DNA of 64,000 nucleotides from Colletotrichum lupini (Eukaryota > Ascomycota > Sordariomycetes > Glomerellales > Glomerellaceae): positions 5,270,001 through 5,334,000 of the forward strand of contig NC_064678.1 of assembly GCF_023278565.1 (NCBI RefSeq). The letters run 5' to 3'. The first letter of the stretch is position 1. Each line of letters starts with the position of its first letter. The position numbers and the translations under genes are program-made. The notes beneath the pieces were generated by a model. The model was not told the origin of the DNA and did not search any database. It saw only the letters and a list, made by a program, of their open reading frames with translations. Of the stretch, positions 23,046-34,222 are shown piece by piece.

Positions 23046-25753
23046 ACGGTTTAGTAAATATAGATCTCCTCGTAGCTATATATTATATTTATATTACGGA
23101 GTATAGAGGTAAAAGTTTAGAACTAGAGAATTAATAAGTCTTAGAGGCTATATAGAGCGCGTTAGAGTTTGCTTACTTTATTAATAACTTTATATCCCTC
23201 TAGGAGTTTAATAATTACTAACTTCTCGTTCTTAAAAGGCGCGTTAAGGAATGCGTTAATAGTATTATATTAGTCTGCCTTAAGGTCGAATTAGGTAGTT
23301 ATTATTATTATAAGCCTAAAGGCCTTTATAGCGAGCGTCGAAGCGTACGTATTTTATAAGGGGTTAAGTAGTTATATATCCCCCCTTATATATATACGTA
23401 CTTTTACTTCGCTAACCTCGTTATCGACGTCGTACTTATAAGTATATACCTACTTTAATAAAAATAGGATCCCTTATTTAAGATCACGGTCGACCTCTTT
23501 TTATATATTAATATCCCTTAGCTTTTTTATTTTTACGTCTATAGTATCCCTAAGTAACTTCTATAGTTATAATAGGAGATATTTAATATTACTAAACTTC
23601 TTTAGTAAGCTCTAAAAGTTAACTTTAGTAAGTCGTAGTTTCTAAACTCCTCCGGAGCGCTCTAAATAGGTCCTATAAACTACTCCTTTTACTACTTAAT
23701 AGAGTATTATATATCCTATACTACTTTCCTTTATAACTTTTTACTAATTAGGCATAAAGGTAGAGAAAAAGTAGTCCTAGAGACGGTTATAATAATCGCC
23801 GTCTCTTATATTTAAATATAAGAACGTTACGAAGATATTACTATCGAAGCGTTATAGAGGTCTACGGGCCCGGTTTAAATATCTAGGACCTAATAGAGCT
23901 TTACTTAGTACTTAATAAGGTAGTTCTTATAAGCTCTATTTTTATATAATAATAGAGGTTTATTATAAGGGTTCCTTACTAACGTCGACTTTAGTATTAA
24001 AAATTACTTCCTCGCGATCGGTACTTTATTTACCGCGTACTCTAGCGTTTTATTAAGAGCCGTTAAGAATTAAAAGCTTAAGAACCTTTATAATATATAT
24101 AAGCGCTTATAGGGAGGATTATAAACTGCGCAGAGCTATTTATAACCTAGTTACTATATCCCCTTCCTTACCCCCACCCCCGAGCTCGCACAAGGGGGTT
24201 ATCTTAGGGGTTAGTAATAATAGCAAGACTATATTAGCCTCTTTAGCCTTATTTACTATACCCTAAAGTACGTCTATCGGTTACTTAGCGTCCTAAATAG
24301 TTGAAAATCTAATAATAATACTATCCTCGACTATAGAGTTATTTTAAGTACTAGTATTTCTAAAGTCTAGATCTACTTCCCCGAGTGCTCGAATTAACTT
24401 ATCGTTAGTATTAAAGAGTTTTTATATCTCTTAGATTATTAGATTTACTTACTCGCCTATAATAGCTTATTCCTCGTGTGCGGGATTATAAAAGACTTTT
24501 TTATTAAACCTAACATTCTTCGTAATAAATACTTACTCGAGCACGGGCACCTAGACCCTATATAGGTTATGTATTTCTAATATATATCTAACTAAGTATC
24601 TTATATACCCGCGGGGAAGTACTTTAAACTCCTTCTAACGTATACCCCTTTTACGATTTTTATAAAGAGGGTATGCTTAGTAACTATATACGTAGAGGCT
24701 ACCGAGATACGGGGTAACCGGTTTAAAATCCCGTACTTAGTAACCCGTCTATTACTAGCGTTAATACCGCTTTTACTAGTTAATTTCTATTATAATAGGC
24801 AAATCTCCTTTATTAGCCTCCCGTGGGGTAATATTATAAATAAAAATTGCCGCTAGTACTGTTTCGTCCTATAGATTCGTAAGGAGGTTCGTAAAAAGGC
24901 ATATTTTATAAGCTTTAGTAATTACGAGTTAACCTGCTCTTTTAGCGTTACCCACGGGTTCCTTTATATATAAAAATAAAAGTTCTATTCTAATTCTTAG
25001 CTTATTATACTACGTCTTATATACGCGTTTAACGTTTATAGTTAGGAGAGCGGTCTTATTATTACTTTTAAAAAAGTAGATTAGAGTCCCTTTTTAATAA
25101 TAAATCGCTACCTCGAGGCTCTATAGTACGAAAAGCACTTTCTCTTCTATTTTTATTCTTAAAAGGAACCCCCTAAGCTACTTATTATATTCGTTAGAAG
25201 CTATGAGTATATATTATCGTTTATTAAGAAATAGTTCGAAGTAAAAGAGATCTTAATATATATAGTACTATAGCCGTGAGGCTCTTCTCGAGAGTAGTCC
25301 TCTTAAGACTACTATCTTAGCTTTAGATAATATATATACTTTATACTTAACTTATAATAGAGGTTTAATACGTATACTTTAAGTCTTATATAGTAATTAA
25401 CGAAGAGCATTAGGTCCGAGATAACCTATTCTAAAGTGCTAGAGGAGCGCGCTATTAGACCTCTTACGGGTGCGTTAATATAAGTAATAGAATTTTCTAT
25501 AGCTAACTAGTAGTATAATACTAGCTAGGCTCTATAAGACACGCTTAAAGTTTATAAAAAAAGGATAGGATTAGAGGAGCTTATATTCGAGGAAGACTAG
25601 ATTATTCTTTTAGATAAGCTGCTTTTTAATAGTGCTCTTATAAAGCGTTCCTTATTATAAAGTATAATCTAGACCGTAGTACTAGAGTGCGCTTTTATTT
25701 AATAAAGTCTTTAAGACTATATTAATATAAAATCCCTTAACGTAAGCGACGTT

Positions 25754-25954
25754 CTAAAGCTTTAGATCGTAGGTTCCCTTTCCCTTAGGTCCGTTTAGGA
25801 CGCCCTTTATAATACGAGTACCGCGTATAGTAATAAGTAGTATAGTAGTTCCTAATTTAATATAGTTTTTATTACCTAATAGTACGTAACTCTTGGGTTT
25901 AAGTAGGCTCTTATTATTAACTAGATATATTACTCTATAGCTATTTATTACCAT
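25754..25954 (-). pseudogene. Copia-2 protease/pre-integrase remnant
   Basis: A 66-residue open piece with SYVLLGNKNYIKLGTTILL followed by a TIRGTRIIKGVLNG segment. It resembles the region after the aspartic protease site in fungal Copia polyproteins, where the L.DV.YVP strand follows. It survives by chance between stops. Confidence 0.6.
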
Positions 25955-27484
25955 ACTTTAAAAAAGGGGGTAAGCGCTACTTATAAGAGTACTAAAGATT
26001 GCGTTTATTTCTAAGTCCTAACTCTTTATAAGTATAGCGACTACGTAGCCCTCGTCCTAGTTTATTAATAAGCTCGCTATAAGTTAGTTAGAAGATCCTT
26101 TTAGAAACCTAGGTTTCTTAGGGGTTCTATCGTTCCTTAGCTAACTAGCTTTTTTAAGCTTACCGTAGAGTAATTTCTACTTACTTAATTTAATAGCGGC
26201 GAGGACTTCCTTTATATAGCTCTTTAGTATTCGTATTAATAACTTATTAGCGTTTCGGCCTATAAGTACCTATTCTAATTTTTAATATGCCATAGGGCGC
26301 TATAGGTATACGCAATTATAAAGGTATATAACGTTACCTTTATTATTTACGTCGTTAACTAAGTTAGAGCGTTTAATAAAAGTAAAGTAAGCCCCTCTTT
26401 AACCTAAAGGTCGTTTAGTATATACGTCCTAGGTTACTAAGCTAAATATATATATAATCTTCTCGAGGGTCCTCGTGTGCGTTCCGAAGGCTATTAATTT
26501 ATTAAAGGTCTTATATATACGTTAGCCCTATATAGGGTTAAGTTTAAACTTAACCGTAATTAAAAAGTCGAGTATAGCGATCTCTTTATTAATTTCTAAA
26601 ATATCGTACGTTTTAGCTCGGAAATAAGCGGACTACTACTCTTTATACTAGCGTTAAGGGTTAATTCCGGTCCTCGCTTTATTAAGGGCTTATTAGTATT
26701 CCTCTCGAACCGCATTCCTTATTACTAGTTCGGGGGGCGTAAATTCTTACTTTAAATATCTAACGATTCGTTATATACTAAACTTAGCGCCGTTCTTAGT
26801 AGCTTTTTAAAATACGTATTCGTATAATATAGCGTTAACTAATTTTACTAACTACTAGGCGAGGACTTTAATATATATATTAATAATATTACGTTCGTAA
26901 GCTATAAGTTACTCGTATTTAGCGTCGAGCTCTTATTATTTTTAAATACTCTCGAGCGTATAGATCCTCTTTATAAGTGCGGTATAGGGATAGATTTATT
27001 TACGTAAAGTAAATAGTATAGCTAGCTTCGTAAAAAGAAACCCGGCTTAGTTCTATAAGTTACTCGTGCTTAAAAAAGTCGAAAGGTTCGTACTAGGAGT
27101 TATATTTAAAAGCTATTAATAGAGGATTTCTTAGTTTCTTTAGTCGTTTTTAAACGCTTTATAATAGGCTTAGTAAGCTCGTAGTTCTTTCTTATTATAG
27201 GTTATAACTAATTATCCGAATTCTAAGGGCGAAATAAGCGCTATAGAGGGGTCGAGGAATACGTTAAAATCTAGAGCGTCTAGGTCGACGTATTTCTAGA
27301 CCCTAACGCCCTTACTTATAGTATAAAGTACGTTAAACTATTTAATCTAACTATCGCGGCTAGTTAGTTTAACTTAGGCTAAAGTAGGTACGAGTAAGTT
27401 AGTTATTTTAAAAAGATCGTAAGAATCGTATTAATAAGTACGTTATTACAATATAGGGTCTTAACTAAGAGCTAGGCTCATAAC

Positions 27485-27661
27485 TATTACGAGTTATAAT
27501 ACGTAGTAATAGGTATATAGAGTATAGTAAAAGTAGCTTAACTATTAAAGTAGAAATAGATAAAAGGAGAAGGTCTATATATACGATATCTAAGATAGAC
27601 ACGTGATTCAGTACGTGACGGGCACTTTGTGAGGTGCGATTACTATCCCTGTTACGTAACA
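27485..27661 (-). repeat. 5' LTR of Copia-2 (right copy)
   Basis: 177 bp ending CTGTTACGTAACA on the plus strand, followed by GATTG. The primer-binding site abuts its inner border. Confidence 0.92.
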
Positions 27662-27666
27662 GATTG

Positions 27667-27905
27667 CGTGTGTGGCGCTCGTTCTTTCAATTGTGGGATT
27701 CGTGCTGGGACTGGTATCTATCATCTACGCAAAGTTGTCCTATCAGATTGGGCTGGAGTCTATTGACATATCAAAGGTGTCTCTTGATGTTTCCAATGAG
27801 TCTCTGGAGTTGACAAGGCTGCAGTACCTTTTGTCCGTTGCACAGGCTTGTTCCGATCCTGATCAAGCGCGCTTATTGCCGGACTTTTGTTCTGCGGAGG
27901 CCTGA
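27667..27905 (+). pseudogene. 3' fragment of the split membrane-anchored gene
   Basis: Starts directly after the right GATTG duplication of Copia-2, in phase with 19644-20081. It completes the membrane helix (VALVLSIVGFVLGLVSIIYA) and adds about 55 polar residues (LESIDISKVSLDVSNESLEL) before the TGA at 27903-27905. Confidence 0.85.
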
Positions 27906-28696
27906 AGTAATACGCAATTTCGTGGAGGCATGGAAGGGCACGTGTACGGTTTAGATGGGAAAACTTGGAAGATTTATTCATAGACAAGATTTTGTATCCG
28001 ATTGAAAATCAACTCAGATGAAGTCATGAGTGGCATCAGCAGTAAAGATTCCCTCGTGGTGGGTGGTTGACAGCCTGGTTTCGGCAAGATCGTGAGTTCG
28101 AATTTGGTGTCCCTACATCATATCACAAAAAGCATAGCAAGCTCATTCCTATTTAACACCCACTTCCTTTCTTTATTCTCTCTTCACACTCTGAACTATT
28201 CTCATTCCTTCATCCTTGATTTAAATGGAAGTTTAAGAGTGCGTGATATCTTGTTGAATTGGAAAAAGTTTTCGAGAATGCCCTTGGCTTTAACGACTTC
28301 CTTGGTGTAAGCCCGTCAGTCCTCACCCGGTCTTGTCCTTTTTGCAAACACCGTCTCATGCCGGTCAGCATGTCAAATGAGCAGACTTTGCATGGTACGC
28401 GTGTTGTTCACAATGCTAGCATACCATGCCTTGTCTTTCACAAGAGCCTGGCTTGACCTAGGGTACTAAGGAGGAACGAAGTCATTAACGTTGTCGTACA
28501 GAGACTGCGGCAGATCAATCCGGCGAGTACCCGATCATGGGTAGAGACACTTAAAGTCCAAGTCACTGGCTAGACTACATTACACTTGGGAGGGCACCCT
28601 CATGGGGTCTTTGATGGCGATCATGTCTCTTACGAAGCTCACCCCCGCTTCAGAATTATGTACACTCATTACAACCTCTCTTCATCCATCAATCGC
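27906..28696. other. Intergenic, no gene seen
   Basis: Normal composition. A GTTCGAATTTGG string near 28096 resembles a tRNA T-loop but no stem can form around it. Several short frames exist; none is convincing. Confidence 0.5.
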
Positions 28697-29877
28697 TTAA
28701 CCCCAACGCTTTCCCAAAGCATCGTAAATAGTCTGGTTAACAGGCAAAACACCACCATGCCTCAACCCACTAGGGAACCCAGTCCGCGAACTAGCAGTCC
28801 ACCCCGAGTTACTCGCCACATTCGTCGTCTCATACGGCCTATACCCGTCATCGCCATAGAAATCAAGCAAAACATGCGCCTTGCCCGCAACCTGGTTATC
28901 CCAGTACGAAGCAGGGCCCTCGACACCGCTGGCGATGACAGCAGAGCTACCGCCGGGACGGGTCCAGGTACCGAACAGGCCGGTGGTCGAGACTTCGACG
29001 AAGACGGTCTTGAGGGACTCGTCCTTGAGGAAGCGCACAAAGGACTTGCCGTCGGTGCCGGTGGGCAGGATGTTGAGGTCGATGATGTTGGTGGGGGACT
29101 TGTCGATGTAGGTCTGCGGGGCGGAGAAGGTCTTGAAGTCCGAGGTGTAGGCGTAGCGGATCACGATGGCGCCGGGGCTGCCGGTGTGGTTCGGGTCCGA
29201 GGCGGGGTACTATTGACGACGTTGGTCAGTTTTCACCCGTCTCGGAGAGAAGCATTGTCAAGGCGATGATGAACTTACAAACTTGGAGGCCCAGTGTACG
29301 AGGTACTGGCCCTTGGCAGCATCCCAAATGGCCTCGGGAGCCCACACCATGCCGGCGCTGGAGTTCTCAACAACAACGAGTCTCTCGTTGCTCCAGTTGA
29401 CGAGATCCGTGCTCTCCCAGACAAAAATGCCCTTGGACCCCTGTCTCTGGGCCGCATCCCAAGTAGTCTAAGTAAAATCACGATCAGCGTCCGGCTTCCC
29501 CATCAGAGTCATGAGCGAAAACATACCTTTGCGATATCCAAGTCTGTACCGACAATATACCACTTCTTCCCCTTCTCCGCGCCACCGCCCACAACAATGG
29601 CAGGGTCGCGCACACCGCCCGTCCCCTTGGTCGGCCGAATCACAGGCGCACCAGAGTTGAGCGCACGGAACGAGGTCGGGTTGTTGCCGTTGGAGAGGTA
29701 CAGGTATACGTAAGGGTCCGCGCCGAGGAAGAAGGCACCGAGGTAGCCCGTCAGACTCGGGTCGGCGCGAGGCGCGAGGGAGGTGCCGCTGAAGTCGAGA
29801 GACTGGATGGGCGAAGCCTGGACCGAGGTCGCGGCCAGGCTTGCGCCGAGAAGGAGGAGGGATTTGAGAGAGGGCAT
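28697..29877 (-). CDS. Secreted GH43 family glycoside hydrolase (arabinofuranosidase/xylosidase type)
   Basis: Three exons: 29877-29527, 29467-29279 and 29209-28697. Introns are of 59 and 69 nt with GTATGT..TAG and GTAAGT..TAG ends; product 350 residues. A signal peptide (MPSLKSLLLLGASLAATSVQA) targets secretion. The five-bladed propeller begins near GYLGAFFLGADPYVYLYLS. GGVRDPAIV carries the likely general-base Asp, followed by WYIVGTDLDI, the FVWESTDLVNW strand, MVWAPEAIWD, and DFYGDDGYRPYE near the end. These are hallmark strands of the fungal GH43 subgroup annotated as arabinofuranosidase or endo-arabinanase; exact specificity cannot be read. The start at 29877 is chosen because it gives a clean signal peptide, although the frame is open further upstream. 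Its neighbour is a cellobiose dehydrogenase on the same strand. Confidence 0.88.
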
Positions 29878-31195
29878 CGTTGTGCAAGGGAGGTGGAGAG
29901 AGTCAGGAGGATGCTGAGGCACACGAGAGGAGAGGAGGAACAGGTTCGCAATGGACTCGGGGACGTCGAGTCTTTTTATCATAATTCTTCGGGAGCTATC
30001 AAACCCACATAGATTGACTAACACACCCCGCAATCTGGGAAAACGCAACGTCGTGTCTTGACCATCGTCATAGGTGTGGTGGAAACAGGCCCTGTCATTC
30101 TCATCTTGGACAAGCGTTGTGATGGCGGGGCGGGTATCGTCGCGCGACGATAGTAACGGCGAAGCTGTCGGCGAAGACACCCCGAGATGGAGATGCGCTA
30201 CAGCTTAGTCTAGTCCAGTTACGAGAGACGCGCCCGAACGAACTGCCCCCCGCCACGGCCGGCGCCGAGGTTAAATCAAGGTTTCTCTGGCTCGTAACTG
30301 GTGACTGCTCGGCCATCCCACACTGCCGTTGCAGTAGGTACCGCACTGTCACCACGGAACGTGCCAGGGGGGGCTAGAGTTTTCCCGTCGCTGGAAGATC
30401 TGCTTCCAGTGTCGTTTTGAGGGCAACCCAAGGCGTGACGGGAGATGCAAGGCACCGGGGACTTCGGGGCCGGGTTGCGCGTGGGTTGCACCCACCGAAT
30501 AGACGGTCACGAGGGTCATCACGAATAAGGTACGGATAGAGTGGACAGAATCAGACCATACTCGTACCTTATGGTTTTCCATCAGAAAGCTTGATAAGCT
30601 GGGCGAGCGACTCAAGTTGAACTCCATGTGCCCGAATCAGGGAAATTAAGTCACCGCTCATCCCATGTGTTTTCCGCCCCATCAATATTCTCGTGTCTCC
30701 AGTCGTCATCAACAGGCACATGGCAAAACACTGCCAGGCACGACCAGACGTGGTTCCTCCGAAGTAAACGAACAGGGAAATGTCGACTAAAACAAAACCT
30801 TAGAAAGAGGGGCGGACCACACGACTCTCCCCAGAAAGAGGCAGAATTGGGGATGATCCAGGTGCCGGGAGATCTCAGATACGACGTCAGTTGGCGTGTG
30901 GGGTTAGGCGTAGTGCCGAGTCCTTTTTTCATTGGTGCGCATGTTTAGGTAGAACACCGGACCGAGGGGTAAACAAGAACTTGTTCATCAGTCAAGAAAC
31001 GGCGTGCGCTTGTTGAAGTCAAGTGTGGATATATATATACCTCGGGGTTACGAGGAATCCAATGGAAGTATATACTCGGAAGATAGATGGCGCCAAAAAG
31101 AAGTATGTACACGTGAAAGCATGGTGGATAGAACTGGGAAATAAAGCGCGCCACGTGCGCTCCTCGACTTGGGATACCCTGCCTCGAAACCCCAC
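29878..31195. other. Intergenic, promoter of the GH43 gene
   Basis: About 1.3 kb between the GH43 start and the cellobiose dehydrogenase end, both on the minus strand. No further gene is supported; overlapping frames in both directions look like shadows. Confidence 0.5.
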
Positions 31196-34100
31196 TCAAA
31201 GACACTGTCAATCACGTTAGTATCATCGTCATCTCGTTCGAACGACGTGCTAGAGAGATTGGGGCAGGAGACATGAAGAAAAAGAAGGAATCCGGACCTG
31301 AGAGTAGTAGGCGTCCTTGATGGTGCACTTCAGCCCAGTAGCACACTGGAAGCTGCCATTCCATGTCGATCCCCCACACTGCCCATAAAGCGGCTGCGCT
31401 GTCGAGGTCGCGAGGGCAAGAATCTTGGCGGCGGCGTGTTCGGCCGAGACCACAATGTACGATGACGGGTTAGTGGTGACCATCCCGGGGAAGATGCTGG
31501 CATCAACGACGAAGAGGTTATCTGTGCCGTACACCTTGGTGTTGACGTCAACGACAGAATCGCCTTTGCTGCGACCGTCACTCGTCCCAAGTTTGTTCGT
31601 ACCTTTTCCGAGATTGTCTGTCAGCGATCTCGATATGCAGACGAGTGTGGGTTAGGAGAGAGTGTGGGGAGTCAACTTACCAATCCAGTGGTTTGCGCGA
31701 CGGTTCGAGTACGAGACTAGCATATTGTTGACATAGTCTCTGACCGTCGTACCCGGCGGAGGGAAGTTCCAGACAAGGTTGGCCACGCTCTTGAGGGAGG
31801 TCTGCAGATTCTCAAGGCCCTTGATGACGGCCTCGACATCGTTCTGATCGCGAAGGTAGGGTACGGTAGACACGACGGTGCCGAGGTTGGCCTGTATGGT
31901 CATTCTGCCGCGTGAAGTTGCGCCACGGCCGAGGTATTGGCTGATGGTGATGGTTTCTGTGAAAAGTGTTAATGTTCAGACGTCAGCCAATGGTGGGCCT
32001 GGAAGGAATACTTACTGCCATCGGGGGCACCGAGACTGCCCTCCATGCGGGCCGTGTATTGCATCTGCCGAGTGATGCCATCGGCACCCTTGATCTCCTC
32101 GAAGAAACTAGGATGGCATTAGCGCAAAGGCAACGGATATCAGCGAGTGGCATGTTTTAACTTACAGAGGGCCAATGTTGGGCGCAGACTGGGCCAGAAT
32201 GCCGCTTCTCTTCTGCAAATAGAGATTCTTGTCCGTGACGTTGGGGTCAGTGTACGCTTCGTAGAAGTCATAGAACTGCACGTCGGGATGCGTGACGACG
32301 GTATCGGTCTAGATTCAATTAGTTTCAGTCTTCATACCCTCCAAAGTTCTCAGTAGGACCCACGTTGGTGTGATCTTCCAGGTTGTATCCGACAGGCAGG
32401 TTGATCCAAGATGCATTGGAGATCATGGTAGGCCCGTCAGTGGAGCTCTTGACGATCTCGAGCTGATCTTGTGGGCCAATGCCGCTGCGAAGAAGAAGCT
32501 TGGCACTGCCAAAGGTTCCTGCGGAAAGAATCACTCGGCCCGAGATGTTAGTCACGTTGACCGTTCCGGTGTATCCACCGTCCAAGTACGGCTCGACTTC
32601 GATGCCGGTGATGTGCCCACCAGTCCGGACAACACGTTTGACGGCCGTCTTGGTCCACAGCTTGAAGTTGCTGCGCTTGCTTGCTGTGAGAAGGTACGTC
32701 GCCATGGGGCCACCGCGTTCTCCGCCAGAGTACATGTACGGCGTCTTGCCGAACGTGCGGTTCTTGGAGTTTGGGTTCGCATTAAGGTCAAGTTCCGACC
32801 ATCCGGCAGTGCGAAGTCCGCCGGCAATAGCATTGAAGCCATTCGTCAGGTAGACCTTGCCGTCTTGAGATGGTGTCGTGGTGCCGGGGATGCGAGAGAA
32901 GACCCGGCTTGTGGCGGCAGCGACATCGGTTGACTTCCATCCTGCCGGGAAGTTGTAGTCCCAGTCTTGGGCATATGGCTAAAAAATATTAGCATTAACA
33001 TCAATTTCGTCGGCCGAGAGACAACATACCTTCCACCAAAGAGCGGCGTTGATGGCGGTGCCTCCACCCAGAACACAACCCGCCATCTGGTCAGTATCCT
33101 GGCAGGCAATGCCGGCAGAGTCGCGCCAGATCTGGTTGCAAAGGCCGGGGACATCGAACCTGGTCAGGTTGGTACCCTCTAGCCAGGTCGGCTTCATGGT
33201 GCCACCCCATCTGCCAGAAGATGGCGGCCCCTTCTCGATCAATAAGACGCTCTTGCCAGCCTCACTCAGCTTGTCGGCCAAGGGAATGCCACCAGCTCCT
33301 GCTCCGATGACAATGTAGTCGTACGTGCCAGAGGGAACGGGAACACCGGTAGGTCCAGTGGGTGCCTTCGTAGTGGTGGTAGAGGGTGGCGCCGAAGTTG
33401 TAGTGGCGCCACCACAGCTTCCCGTGACAGTCTTGGTCGCCAAAGCGGCCCATGCAGAGTACGAGGGGTTCGCAGCGTTGGCATCGAGAGCGGCGCCATG
33501 GATGCCTTGGTTGTCATGCTGAACCAGGTTGACAGAAGCAGGGCACGTGGGGTTGGTCGGGCTGGTGAATGCCTGCGCCCATCCTAGAACGAGAGAGCCC
33601 GCACTCGTCGAGACACTGCCAGTGGCACCGTTATGGTTCCAATTGAAGCAGTTCTGGCACCGGTAGATGAGGGTGTAGTGTGTCGCGTTGATAGTGGACG
33701 AGATTTGTGTGAGCTTGGCGTCGCCTGCATAGACGTCTGGCATCACATAGCCCGTTGCCCAGCGGAACGATGTCAAGATATCAGAGCCACTGGGCCATGC
33801 CATGAGAAGTAGCTTGTTGGTCATCGATCCGCCAAGGGAGATACCGCACCAGCCAGTGCCCTGGCCGTTCTTGGAAGCGCATTGCTAGACGAACACCGTC
33901 AGTCAGTGAGGTAGGCGACGGGCTGAGAAGACCTACGAGATAGCCAACGAATTCGTTGGCGTCTGTCGTCAACGCATTTTGAGGCAGAGCGAAACCGTAT
34001 GTCATGCCCCCGGCCGTTTGAGCGCTCGTTGCGGACCAAGTGTCGAAGATAATGCCGGTTTTGGAGTCGGTCAAGACAACCGGTGTGGGGGATTGGGCGG

Positions 34101-34222
34101 CAGCTCCATCGAGGACTTGAACAGCATGTTAGCAAGTAAATCATCCTTGATGCCGTGAAAGACCTACGAGATGTTGTGGCCAGGAGTGCTGCCAGAGCAC
34201 CAGAACGGCTGAAGAACTTCAT
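31196..34222 (-). CDS. cdh: Cellobiose dehydrogenase with CBM1 (class IIA)
   Basis: Nine exons: 34222-34168, 34115-33937, 33884-33030, 32978-32364, 32308-32166, 32107-32016, 31956-31681, 31602-31298 and 31204-31196. All have GT..AG ends and consistent phases; product 842 residues. Order: signal peptide (MKFFSRSGALAALLATTS), haem b cytochrome domain (about 30-225), Thr/Pro linker (about 239-258), GMC flavodehydrogenase beginning VIGAGAGG (about 272-277) with the catalytic RANHW motif (His about 736), and a fungal CBM1 starting YGQCGGSTWNG. The enzyme oxidises cellobiose and passes electrons through the cytochrome to lytic polysaccharide monooxygenases (family knowledge). The last exon is only 9 nt and supplies the final Cys and Leu plus the stop, so the terminal CBM1 disulfide depends on splicing it. 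The gene looks intact. Confidence 0.95.

Larger units (their letters stand above)
20082..27661 (-). mobile_element. Copia-2 LTR retrotransposon, RIP-degraded
   Basis: A 7,580-bp element with 177-bp LTRs and the target duplication GATTG at 20077-20081 and 27662-27666. It reads on the minus strand. The primer-binding site GTTATGAGCCTAGCTC (complement of 27469-27484) directly follows the 5' LTR, and a polypurine stretch, TTAGGGGGTA, precedes the 3' LTR. A reverse transcriptase core VFYVNNFIILY (YVDD before RIP) lies at about 22985-23045. A Copia protease/pre-integrase-like frame remains at 25754-25954. The primer site matches a half-tRNA initiator-Met type used by Copia elements (from knowledge). 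The element inserted exactly in the codons for the start of the host membrane helix. Confidence 0.92.
10512..27905 (+). pseudogene. Membrane-anchored helical fungal protein, split by two Copia elements
   Basis: One host gene in three pieces: 10512-11022, 19644-20081 and 27667-27905. Joining them without the elements and without one copy of each 5-bp duplication gives 1,188 nt, an uninterrupted phase, and a frame broken only by TAA at 19754-19756. That codon is one C-to-T change from CAA. The predicted product is 395 residues. The N-terminal half is polar and helical (TELCRQLWPSLADKV; later VIPGKQDRGVLDTI). The middle carries LEALDTLNVLLPPDDERT and FYSLGYCGR, and the C-terminal part a membrane helix (VALVLSIVGFVLGLVSIIYA) followed by a short helical tail. 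This arrangement matches an uncharacterised fungal family I have seen in Sordariomycetes. The start at ATG 10512 is the first in-frame ATG; an upstream exon is not excluded. Function unknown, and the gene is non-functional as it stands. Confidence 0.85.

Noticed and set aside
11230..27480. AT-rich blocks as a centromere or mitochondrial insert
   Set aside because: They are fully explained by two Copia elements with matched LTRs and target duplications; RNase H and RT remnants are nuclear retrotransposon types.
28020..28120. tRNA-like string with GTTCGAATTTGG
   Set aside because: No complementary T-stem, acceptor stem or anticodon arm can be formed around it.
28586..29269. Long plus-strand frame opposite the GH43 gene
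   Set aside because: It is the shadow of a GC-rich exon; the minus strand carries clear GH43 motifs and splice sites.
32370..32933. Plus-strand frame of 187 codons opposite cellobiose dehydrogenase
   Set aside because: Antisense shadow of the conserved flavodehydrogenase exon.
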